The notes under the pieces are model-generated. The model did not search any database. It was not told the origin of the DNA and was given only the letters and a program-made list of their open reading frames with translations. From the NCBI GenBank assembly GCA_041392835.1, contig JAWKLF010000009.1:13892-77891 (forward strand): a stretch of 64,000 nt of DNA, read 5' to 3'. This document shows positions 36,321 to 43,500 of this stretch, piece by piece. This DNA comes from OLB11 sp041392835 (GTDB lineage Bacteria; Bacteroidota; Bacteroidia; Chitinophagales; Chitinophagaceae). The stretch's first letter is position 1, and every line of letters begins with the position of its first letter. The position numbers were made by a program, and so were the translations under genes.

Positions 36321-36890
36321 TCAAGTATTTTGATGATAACAGGTTCTACAGCGAGGTTCATACACATCGGTTTCGCCCAAAAGTATGGTTTGATCTGAAA
36401 CCGTTTTGCGAAAACTATAACTTGCCATATCACCACATACAACACATATAGCATGCAATTTGGTTATAAAATCGGCCATAGCTAAAATTTGTGGCATGGG
36501 CCCAAATGGTCGTTTTAAAAAATCCATGTCCAAACCAGCTACTATCACACGAGTACCACTATTTGCCAATTGAGATGCTACAAAGGGCATTTCTGAATCA
36601 AAAAATTGCGCTTCATCTATCCCTACTACATCAACGCCTTGTGCCAATAATAAAATTTCTTGCGAATTATCTACAGGAATACTCTTAATTCGAGTCTCAT
36701 TATGCGATACTATGTCGTTTTCATCATATCGAGTATCGGTTTTGGGCTTATAAATTTCAACTTGCAAATTAGCTATTTGTGCTCTACGCAATCTACGAAT
36801 CAATTCCTCCGTTTTGCCACTAAACATAGAACCACATACTACCTCTATCCATCCTTTTTTGCTTATTCTGATATTTGGTTCTATAAACAT
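36321..36890 (-). CDS. tdk: Thymidine kinase (type II)
   Basis: A 189-residue type II thymidine kinase for dTMP salvage. Seen: P-loop CGSMFSGKTEELIRRLRR, the Walker B-like GIDEAQFFD with the catalytic Glu, and the lasso/zinc part CVVCGD followed by EPRCRTCY, which supplies four cysteines for structural zinc. The N-terminus MFIEPNIRISKKGWIEVV is typical. It is divergent from the S46 peptidase gene. Confidence 0.95.
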   Translation of the reverse strand: MFIEPNIRISKKGWIEVVCGSMFSGKTEELIRRLRRAQIANLQVEIYKPKTDTRYDENDIVSHNETRIKSIPVDNSQEILLLAQGVDVVGIDEAQFFDSEMPFVASQLANSGTRVIVAGLDMDFLKRPFGPMPQILAMADFITKLHAICVVCGDMASYSFRKTVSDQTILLGETDVYEPRCRTCYHQNT

Positions 36891-36912
36891 GGTCGATTTT
36901 GAGAGAATGCTT

Positions 36913-36920
36913 TAAATTTG
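36913..36920 (+). promoter_or_regulatory. -7 box for the S46 peptidase gene
   Basis: TAAATTTG ends 1 nt before a possible ATG at 36922 and 22 nt before ATG 36943. Transcription should begin after 36922, so the box argues for the downstream start. Confidence 0.45.
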
Positions 36921-36942
36921 AATGCACGAAAATATATATAGC

Positions 36943-39057
36943 ATGAAGACGAAACTTCTTTTTAGCATTCTTTTTTTATACACATTTCAAGGCATAGCCA
37001 AAGAAGGTATGTGGTTGCCATTTTTACTTCAACAAGTTAACGAGGTTGAAATGAAAGCCATGGGAATGCAAATTTCTGCTAAAGATATATATGATATAAA
37101 CCAAGGAAGTCTTAAAGATGCTGTAGCCATATTTGGTGGTGGATGTACTGGTGAAATGGTGTCAGACAAAGGATTAATATTAACCAATCATCACTGTGGT
37201 TATGGATCCGTACAGCGACTAAGCAGTCTTCAAAATAATTATCTCACACAAGGATTTTTTGCCCAAAATCAAGAGCAAGAAATACCATGTGCAGGCCTCA
37301 GTGTTACTTTTATTGTGAGTATAGAAAATGTAACTACACAAATGTTTGCTGGCACCACTCATGCTATGTCTGACTCTGTAAAATATAAAATTATTACTAG
37401 TAATAAAAACAAATTAGAAGCTGAACAAAAAAGTAAAACTGGCTATATAGCTAGTGTTAAATCTTTTTACTATAACAATGAATACTATCTTTTCCTTATG
37501 GAAAAGTTTACAGACATTCGTTTGGTTGCTTTTCCACCCAATGGAATTGGAAAATTTGGTGGTGATACAGACAATTGGATGTGGCCAAGACATACAGGCG
37601 ATTTTGGATTGTTTAGAATCTATGCTGGTCAAGATAACAAGCCTGCAGAATACAATAAAAGCAACAAGCCCTTTGTGCCACGAAAAAGCTTTACTATCAA
37701 CGCAAAAGGTATAAAAGAAAATGACTTTGCAATGGTTTATGGCTTTCCGGGTAGAACACAAGAATATCTAACATCAAGTGGTGTAGCAGAAATTATGAAT
37801 GTATTAGACCCCGCTCGCATCAAAATTCGTAGCAAACGTTTGTCTATCATGAAGCAAGATATGGATGCTAATGAAGAGACATTTATACAATATGCTTCTA
37901 AGCAAGCAAGCATAGCAAATTACTATAAAAAATGGATGGGCGAATTAGAAGGATTAAAAATTAACAACGCTATCGAAAAAAAGAAAAAAATAGAAAGTGC
38001 TTTTAAACAATGGGTACAAGCAGATTCTAAAAGGAAAATACAATACGGTGGCATAGTAGATAGTATTCATGCGTGCTATAGAAAGCATGAACGAAGTATT
38101 AAATTAAATGAATATGTAGAGGAAATAATTTGGGCAAGTGAGTTGCTCAAAAAAGGCGAAATATTAGAACGCATCGGAAAAGCTATAGACACTCTTGGCT
38201 ATATAGATAGCCTTGTGGCTTACAAACGCGAAATGGATCAATTCTATAAAACAATCAATATCCAAACTGACTATAAAATTACTAAAGCACTTTTTGATAT
38301 ATATAGAAAAGATATAGGTGAAGACCAATGGGTAAGTGACAAAAATGTAGAAGCTATGTACACACAATCTGTACTTTGCGACCCTAAACTTTTCAACGAC
38401 TTTATAAGCCTTCGAGATCGAGATGCCTTAAAGAAAATTATTATTCAAGACCCTATTTTCAGTACTTACACACTTTATGACCAAATGCAGAAAGTGAATA
38501 AGAGCATATTAATTAAAGAATTGGACCATTTATTATCATTTTATACTGTATATATTAAAGGTTTACAAGAGTTTAATAGTGGCAAAAAAATGTACCCCGA
38601 TGCTAATTCCACATTAAGACTTTCATATGGTAAAATAGAAGGCTTAAAAAAGAAAAATGGTAGTTCGTATAATTATTTTACAACTTTGGATGAAGCAGTA
38701 AAAAAACACAATGAAAAAGTAGAAGAATTTAATATGCCATTACGCTTAAGAGAATTACAAAAAAACAAAGACTATGGCAGATACGCTATCAATGTAAAAG
38801 GGAAAAAAACAGTCCCTATTGGATTTATTGCTTCTAACCATACTACAGGAGGCAATTCTGGAAGCCCAGTTATCAATGCCAAAGGAGAGCTCATAGGCAC
38901 CAACTTTGATAGAATATGGGAAGGCACAATGAGTGATGTAATGTACGATATTAACTTATGTAGAAATATCTCTTTAGACATACGTTATACCCTATTTATT
39001 ATAGAAAAATATGGTCAGGCAAAATGGCTAATAGATGAAATGAATGTTTTGTTTTAA
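36943..39057 (+). CDS. S46 dipeptidyl peptidase, DPP11-like
   Basis: About 704 residues with a signal peptide (MKTKLLFSILFLYTFQGIAK). S46 peptidases cut dipeptides from peptide N-termini in the periplasm. The triad is recognisable: His in LTNHHCGYG, Asp in GGDTDNWMWPRHTGDF and Ser639 in TGGNSGSPV. FDRIWEG places Arg657 eighteen residues after the nucleophile, the same offset as Ser655 and Arg673 in Porphyromonas DPP11, whose Arg selects Asp/Glu at P1; DPP7 has Gly there. DPP11-type specificity is therefore inferred. I start at ATG 36943 because of the promoter position. Confidence 0.88.
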   Translation: MKTKLLFSILFLYTFQGIAKEGMWLPFLLQQVNEVEMKAMGMQISAKDIYDINQGSLKDAVAIFGGGCTGEMVSDKGLILTNHHCGYGSVQRLSSLQNNYLTQGFFAQNQEQEIPCAGLSVTFIVSIENVTTQMFAGTTHAMSDSVKYKIITSNKNKLEAEQKSKTGYIASVKSFYYNNEYYLFLMEKFTDIRLVAFPPNGIGKFGGDTDNWMWPRHTGDFGLFRIYAGQDNKPAEYNKSNKPFVPRKSFTINAKGIKENDFAMVYGFPGRTQEYLTSSGVAEIMNVLDPARIKIRSKRLSIMKQDMDANEETFIQYASKQASIANYYKKWMGELEGLKINNAIEKKKKIESAFKQWVQADSKRKIQYGGIVDSIHACYRKHERSIKLNEYVEEIIWASELLKKGEILERIGKAIDTLGYIDSLVAYKREMDQFYKTINIQTDYKITKALFDIYRKDIGEDQWVSDKNVEAMYTQSVLCDPKLFNDFISLRDRDALKKIIIQDPIFSTYTLYDQMQKVNKSILIKELDHLLSFYTVYIKGLQEFNSGKKMYPDANSTLRLSYGKIEGLKKKNGSSYNYFTTLDEAVKKHNEKVEEFNMPLRLRELQKNKDYGRYAINVKGKKTVPIGFIASNHTTGGNSGSPVINAKGELIGTNFDRIWEGTMSDVMYDINLCRNISLDIRYTLFIIEKYGQAKWLIDEMNVLF

Positions 39058-39071
39058 AAAAATTAAAAACA

Positions 39072-39102
39072 TTTTGAAAAAATAAAAAGAATCCTATCTT
39101 TG
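39072..39102 (+). promoter_or_regulatory. Promoter of tRNA-Asp (-33 TTTTG, -7 TATCTTTG)
   Basis: TTTTG at 39072-39076 and TATCTTTG at 39095-39102, 18 nt apart, match the Bacteroidota two-part consensus well. The transcript would have a leader of about 95 nt before the tRNA. That leader contains a short GAGAAT/ATTCTC hairpin near 39155-39170. Confidence 0.6.
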
Positions 39103-39200
39103 CACTCCATTTTAACACAAGAGGCATAGCTTAATGAGTTACTATATGGAAATTGAGAATAAGATTCTCCAAAATTAAAAGCTCTTTAATAAATACTATT

Positions 39201-39274
39201 GGATCGGTAGTTCAGCTGGTTAGAATGCCGCCCTGTCACGGCGGAGGTCGCGGGTTCGAGTCCCGTCCGGTCCG
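39201..39274 (+). tRNA. tRNA-Asp (GTC)
   Basis: A full cloverleaf can be drawn: acceptor GGATCGG (39201-39207) with CCGGTCC (39267-39273) and discriminator G; anticodon loop with GTC in CCTGTCACG; T-arm GCGGG-TTCGAGT-CCCGT. Position 8/9 and D-arm (AGTTCAGCTGGTTAGAAT) are normal. CCA is not encoded. An integrase remnant lies downstream, so this gene may have been an attachment site. Confidence 0.93.
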
Positions 39275-39278
39275 CTCC

Positions 39279-39326
39279 CTTCCAATCATTGGAAGTATTG
39301 AAAACACGCTCACAAGGCGTGTTTTC
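39279..39326 (+). terminator. Hairpins after tRNA-Asp, probable terminator
   Basis: Two perfect inverted repeats follow the tRNA: CTTCCAAT/ATTGGAAG (39279-39295) and GAAAACACGC/GCGTGTTTTC (39300-39309 with 39317-39326, loop of 7 nt). The T-rich 3' arm of the second could serve as a terminator, although the T run after it is short. Confidence 0.5.
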
Positions 39327-39401
39327 TGCGTTTAAGGGAGATAACCCCACTAAAAAGAAGTTGCAGTATGTAGCAGAAAGAAGCAGAATATTACCATATC
39401 T

Positions 39402-39432
39402 GCTCCATAAATGCTCCATAGACTGCTCCATA
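39402..39432 (+). repeat. Three direct repeats of GCTCCATA
   Basis: GCTCCATA occurs at 39402-39409, 39413-39420 and 39425-39432, with periods of 11 and 12 nt, about one helical turn. The array ends 26 nt before the integrase-remnant ATG. Such phased octamers suggest bound protein: recombinase arm sites or an operator for the integrase gene. Function is inference. Confidence 0.7.
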
Positions 39433-39458
39433 ATTTTTAACCTTTAAACCAAAAAAAA

Positions 39459-39617
39459 ATGAAAGGGCTAAACTTCTATCCGGAAGTAGGCAACGGAAAC
39501 AAAAAAAAGTCTTACACAATTAGAATTCGTTTCGATATGAACCGAAAGCATATTGGAGTTGATAGCCATTGTTACAAATTTCCAATTGCATTTTGCTTAA
39601 GCAGCAAAAGTGTTTAA
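39459..39617 (+). pseudogene. Truncated tyrosine-recombinase N-terminus
   Basis: A 52-codon frame (MKGLNFYPEVGNGNKKKSYT, then IRIRFDMNRKHIGV) resembles the arm-type DNA-binding N-terminal domain of Bacteroidota phage/ICE integrases (K-x-YPIYIRIT-like strand pattern). It loses similarity after about residue 35 and stops at 39615. No core-binding or catalytic domain (R-H-R-Y) follows. Its location just after tRNA-Asp fits a decayed integrative element. The assignment rests on a short segment. Confidence 0.5.
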
Positions 39618-39680
39618 TATATTTGATGGTAATGTTTTTGATAAAATCCTTTTAAATTCTTTATTACTAATTATATTAAA

Positions 39681-39734
39681 TTACCAAACAAATGCTTTGG
39701 TAATAAAATAATTTTTACATAATTTCATATGTAA
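39681..39734. repeat. Two inverted repeats upstream of the DUF4287 gene
   Basis: TTACCAAA/TTTGGTAA (39681-39688 with 39696-39703) and TTACAT/ATGTAA (about 39715-39734) lie 30-85 nt before ATG 39765. They could be operator sites or RNA hairpins. The rest of 39618-39764 shows nothing else I can name. Confidence 0.4.
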
Positions 39735-39764
39735 TATTCTTTAATCAATCTAAAAAAAATAAGC

Positions 39765-40322
39765 ATGGACTTAGACAAAGCTACTCAAACTATGATTATG
39801 AATCTGTACAACAACACAGGCAAAACCTTGGAAGAATGGATTACTATGCTTAAAAAAGAAAACTTTTCTAAACACAGTGAAATGATGAAATTTTTAAAAG
39901 AAAAGCATATGCTTACTCATGGATTTGCTAACTTAATAGCATTAAAAGCAAGAGGAAGTGATGCCGCCTCGACTACTAACCAAGAAGACTTAATAACAAA
40001 ACAATACAAAGGAAAAGAGCACTTTAAACCCTTTTATGAAAAATTAATTACTCTTATTACTGCTATGTGCAAGGACATAGAAATAGCACCTAAAAATACC
40101 TATGTTAGCCTCAGGCGAAAAAAACAATTTGCAATCTTAAATCCTTCTACCAAAACACGCTTTGAGATTGGGCTTAATCTCAAAGGTCAAGAAGCCAATA
40201 ATAAACTAATAGCTGAAAAACCTAATTCTATATGTACACATAAAATATGTATTTCAGATGCTAAGGAAATAGATAATGAAACAATAAATTGCATTAAACT
40301 TGCTTACGAGCAAGCTGGATAA
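39765..40322 (+). CDS. DUF4287-DUF5655 protein
   Basis: A 185-residue cytoplasmic protein. Residues 1-60 match DUF4287 (MIMNLYNNTGKTLEEWITML and HSEMMKFLKEKHMLTHGFANL). Residues about 80-183 match DUF5655 (YEKLITLITAMCKDIEIAPKNTYVSLRRKKQFAIL), a small domain often found beside DUF4287 or in restriction-associated proteins. The biochemical role is unknown. It stands alone next to the integrase remnant; whether it came with that element is undecided. The same pairing also occurs as an ordinary chromosomal gene. Confidence 0.78.
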   Translation: MDLDKATQTMIMNLYNNTGKTLEEWITMLKKENFSKHSEMMKFLKEKHMLTHGFANLIALKARGSDAASTTNQEDLITKQYKGKEHFKPFYEKLITLITAMCKDIEIAPKNTYVSLRRKKQFAILNPSTKTRFEIGLNLKGQEANNKLIAEKPNSICTHKICISDAKEIDNETINCIKLAYEQAG

Positions 40323-40347
40323 TCGATCTACTGAAAAAAACAAGTAC

Positions 40348-41589
40348 TCAAAGTTTTACTTTTCGTAGCGAAGGCACTTTTAAATAAGTAAATAAAACTA
40401 TTAATATGGTCATACAACCGCCAAATATTACTGCTGGAACTGTTCCCATATACTTTGCTGTAATGCCACTTTCAAAAGCGCCTAATTCATTACTTGAGCT
40501 TATAAACATCATGTTGATAGAGGCTACACGACCACGTATTCGTTCTGGTGTTTTTAATTGCAATATTGAATGACGGATAACTACACTTACTCCATCGAAT
40601 AAACCTGCAAAAAACAACAATGAAAAGGATAAATAAATATTAGTAGAAATGCCAAAAAGTAATATACAAAGTCCGAAACCAGCTACGCTCCATAGAAGTT
40701 TTTCACCAACTTGAGTTTTTAGAGGTAAATATGTAAGTACAAGCAATAAAAACATAGAACCAATTCCATGTGCGCTTCGCAGCCATCCATAACCCACCGC
40801 ACTCACATGCAAAATATCTTTACTAAACACAGGCAATAAAGCTTCTGCACCACCAAACAATACAGCAAATAAATCAAGACCCAATACACTTAGTATAACT
40901 GGTGCTTTGAACAAAAAACTAAACCCTTCTTTAATACCTTGAAAAAGACTTTCTTGTTGATACTTCTGTTGCACAGGTTTAGGCTTTATTTGGAACATGC
41001 TTATTGATGAAAAAAGCAATAGCAAACAAGTAATAAGTATACTAAAACTACAGCCTAAAGTTGCCAATAATATACCACCAGTCAAAGGTCCTAAAACAGA
41101 ACCCAAAAGCCAAGCTGTGCTACTGAGTGGTATAGCTCGCGTTATGTTTTCTTTAGATACTATAAGAGGTAAAAGAGAAAATGATGCCGGCCCTAAAAAT
41201 GCACGTATAGCTCCGCTAATAAACATACAAATATAAAAACTCCACGAAATAGCAGAAACCGAGTGCGATTTAATAAAATAATCAGAAGAAAAATAAAGCA
41301 ATAAAATAGCATTGATTAAATAAAAAAGTATGCAATAGAAGTACACCCTTTGCTTAGATAATTTGTCTACATAATAGCCAGCTAAAATAGCCAAACTAAG
41401 TGCAGGTATGAGTTCAGCTAAACCCAAAATGCCCAGCGTAAGTGGATCCTTGGTTATAGAATATAATAAATAGCTAAGTGTAGTATTCTGCAAAAACAGT
41501 GAAAATATAACTACAAAACGGCTGCTTAGAAAATATGAAAATTCTTTATTTTTAAGTAAGTAAAGTGTTTCTCTTAAATTGTTATTCAT
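40348..41589 (-). CDS. MFS transporter (MFS_3/EntS-like exporter)
   Basis: A 413-residue protein with about 12 membrane helices and the MFS loop motif GYYVDKLSKQRVY between helices 2 and 3. Features such as FAGLFDGVSVVIRHSILQLKTPERIRGRVASINMMFISSSNELGAFESG are typical of the MFS_3/EntS-like group, which often export small molecules. Substrate unknown. It starts 12 nt after ispF and is probably co-transcribed with it. Confidence 0.85.
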   Translation of the reverse strand: MNNNLRETLYLLKNKEFSYFLSSRFVVIFSLFLQNTTLSYLLYSITKDPLTLGILGLAELIPALSLAILAGYYVDKLSKQRVYFYCILFYLINAILLLYFSSDYFIKSHSVSAISWSFYICMFISGAIRAFLGPASFSLLPLIVSKENITRAIPLSSTAWLLGSVLGPLTGGILLATLGCSFSILITCLLLLFSSISMFQIKPKPVQQKYQQESLFQGIKEGFSFLFKAPVILSVLGLDLFAVLFGGAEALLPVFSKDILHVSAVGYGWLRSAHGIGSMFLLLVLTYLPLKTQVGEKLLWSVAGFGLCILLFGISTNIYLSFSLLFFAGLFDGVSVVIRHSILQLKTPERIRGRVASINMMFISSSNELGAFESGITAKYMGTVPAVIFGGCMTILIVLFTYLKVPSLRKVKL

Positions 41590-41601
41590 GTATTTTAAAT
41601 A

Positions 41602-42080
41602 CTAATCCTTCTTCTTGATTAAAACTGTAGCATAAGCCACTATACCCTCTTCTCTTCCTACAAATCCCAATTGTTCTGTTGTTGTTGCTTTTATAGAAAC
41701 GTCATCTATGGATATTTCTACAATTTTGGCTATTGTTTCTCGCATGGACATTACATATGGTTTGATTTTGGGTGCTTGCAAGCAAATATTTGTATCTATG
41801 TTTACTATATCATATCCTTTTTCTTGAAGTATTGCATAGCTTTTTTGAAGCAAAAGTTTGCTGTCAATATTTTTGTATTGCATATCGGTATCTGGAAAAT
41901 GCAAACCAATATCGCCTGCTCCTATAGCTCCCAATATTGCATCGCATAGTGCATGTAACAATACATCAGCATCGGAGTGTCCCAAGCACCTTTATGATGT
42001 GGTATCAATACACCACCTAAATAAAAAGGTCTTTCTTCAACTAATTGATGAAAATCAATGCCACTTCCAATTCTATACAT
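41602..42080 (-). pseudogene. ispF: ispF, MECDP synthase gene with one-base frameshift
   Basis: IspF makes 2-C-methyl-D-erythritol 2,4-cyclodiphosphate in the MEP isoprenoid pathway. The gene starts at ATG 42080 (MYRIGSGIDFHQLVEERPFY) with the zinc ligands D-x-H in IDFH. It stays in frame to HHKGA, then needs a -1 shift to continue as LGHSDADVLLHALCDAIL, FPDTD and TTEQLGFVGREEGI. Restoring one base near 41983-41988 gives 159 codons, exactly the family length. As written the product is split between its zinc ligands. Because the pathway enzyme is normally essential, a sequencing error is more likely than a true loss. Confidence 0.85.
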
Positions 42081-42092
42081 ATATTTTATTTT

Positions 42093-42132
42093 TAAAAAAA
42101 AGGTTGCTTGTATTTTATAAGCAACCTTTTTG
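42093..42132. terminator. Terminator between porV and ispF
   Basis: The inverted repeat AGGTTGCTT/AAGCAACCT (42101-42109 with 42119-42127) has an A run on one side and a T run on the other, so it can work on both strands. On the minus strand it should end the porV transcript. Confidence 0.8.
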
Positions 42133-42154
42133 TTTAATTTAAAGTAGTTAAAAA

Positions 42155-43408
42155 TTATTTTTCGCTACGTTGGTCACTGCTTTTTGCATCATCTTTTGGT
42201 AAGATTAATTTGCCTAAATCATCTACATCAAACAATAGTGAAAAACGTAACGTATTTGATAATGGGTTTCTGCTTACACCCGATCCTGAAGGAACTAAAT
42301 AAGCAAAATTTAATCCAAACATAGAATACTTTACACCTACACCCACTGTAAGAAATCTACGGTCACCTTTGTATTTGTTTTCGTAGAAATAACCAGCACG
42401 AGCAAAAAATTGTTTTTGATACGAATATTCTGCTCCTATGCCTATCATTACTTCTTTAATTTCTTCGCCAAAGCCACCTGGGGCATCGCCAAATGAAGTA
42501 AAAATGCCACTTAATACAGATTTATCTGTAGGATATTTTTGAATTACGTTACCATTGGTGTCGTTTTCAAAATAAGGAGATGGAACTAATAGTTTATTAA
42601 AGTCTAAAGCAACGCTAATACGGTTAAACTCATCAATATCATAATTATAAGCAAGACCTAATCCTAAATTAGTTGGAATAAAGTCTTTTCTGTCTGCTGA
42701 ATATGATATTTTTGTGCCAATATTAGTTACTGCCAAACCTGCATTAATAGTAGATCCTTGTCCAGTTTCTTCATTATATTCTAATTGTTTTGTATAAAAC
42801 ATTCCAAAATCAACTCCAAATGAATTGCCTGGCTTAAACGTTGTTCCGCCTGTATTACCAGCACCATTAATAATATTAGAATGAATGTACTTGCCCGAAA
42901 GACCAACTGAAAACTGATCTGAAAGTTTTCGAGAATAACCTAAGTCAAGCGAAAATTCACGAGGCTTACCAGTACCAGCAGGCTGTGCATCTATTGTTGT
43001 ATAGTTAATGTCGCCCAAAGAGAAATAACGCATACTAAAACTTACTGCCTGATTTTTATTGTCTTTTTCACCAAATTTTGCATATCCACTTATATAAGCT
43101 AAGAATATGTCTGGAACTAAATCTTTTAGCCAAGGGGTGTATGTAATAGATAATCCAGCATCTTTATCGGCCATTGCTAATTTGGAAACATTCCAAAATT
43201 GAGCATTAGCATCTGGAGAAATGGCTATACCCACATCACCCATTGCTCCCGAACGAGCATCAGGGCTAATACGCATAAATGGCACAGCAGTAGTTATTGT
43301 ATTATAATCTCTTCCGTCTAAAGTAATAGGCTGTGTTTGTGCCATAGAAGATAGACTAACAAAACATAGTGATATGCTTGTAAGCCATTTTAAGGTTCTT
43401 TTTGTCAT
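42155..43408 (-). CDS. porV: T9SS outer-membrane protein PorV (LptO)
   Basis: A 417-residue FadL-like outer-membrane barrel with a signal peptide (ending SMAQ). The mature start TQPITLDGRDYNTITTAVPF followed by RISPDARSGAMGDVGIAISP is characteristic of PorV, which carries T9SS cargo from the translocon to the PorU sortase. Strand-rich sequence continues to the end. It lies 92 nt downstream of porU on the same strand, the usual linkage, and is followed by a terminator. Confidence 0.93.
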   Translation of the reverse strand: MTKRTLKWLTSISLCFVSLSSMAQTQPITLDGRDYNTITTAVPFMRISPDARSGAMGDVGIAISPDANAQFWNVSKLAMADKDAGLSITYTPWLKDLVPDIFLAYISGYAKFGEKDNKNQAVSFSMRYFSLGDINYTTIDAQPAGTGKPREFSLDLGYSRKLSDQFSVGLSGKYIHSNIINGAGNTGGTTFKPGNSFGVDFGMFYTKQLEYNEETGQGSTINAGLAVTNIGTKISYSADRKDFIPTNLGLGLAYNYDIDEFNRISVALDFNKLLVPSPYFENDTNGNVIQKYPTDKSVLSGIFTSFGDAPGGFGEEIKEVMIGIGAEYSYQKQFFARAGYFYENKYKGDRRFLTVGVGVKYSMFGLNFAYLVPSGSGVSRNPLSNTLRFSLLFDVDDLGKLILPKDDAKSSDQRSEK

Positions 43409-43500
43409 TAAAGTAAAAATTAGTTGAAGTAAATTTTAAAACTCAATAAGCTATTGATTAAATTTTCAAATGCGAAGATAATGCTTTTTTTATATAATTT

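Noticed and set aside
39110..39185. Possible second tRNA in the tRNA-Asp leader (D-arm-like AGCTTAATGAG, loop with AAG)
   Set aside because: No acceptor or T-arm can be drawn; only a short hairpin is supportable.
39186..39431. Minus-strand 81-codon frame over tRNA-Asp (GLEPATSAVTGRHSNQLNYR)
   Set aside because: It is the familiar spurious translation of an antisense tRNA gene.
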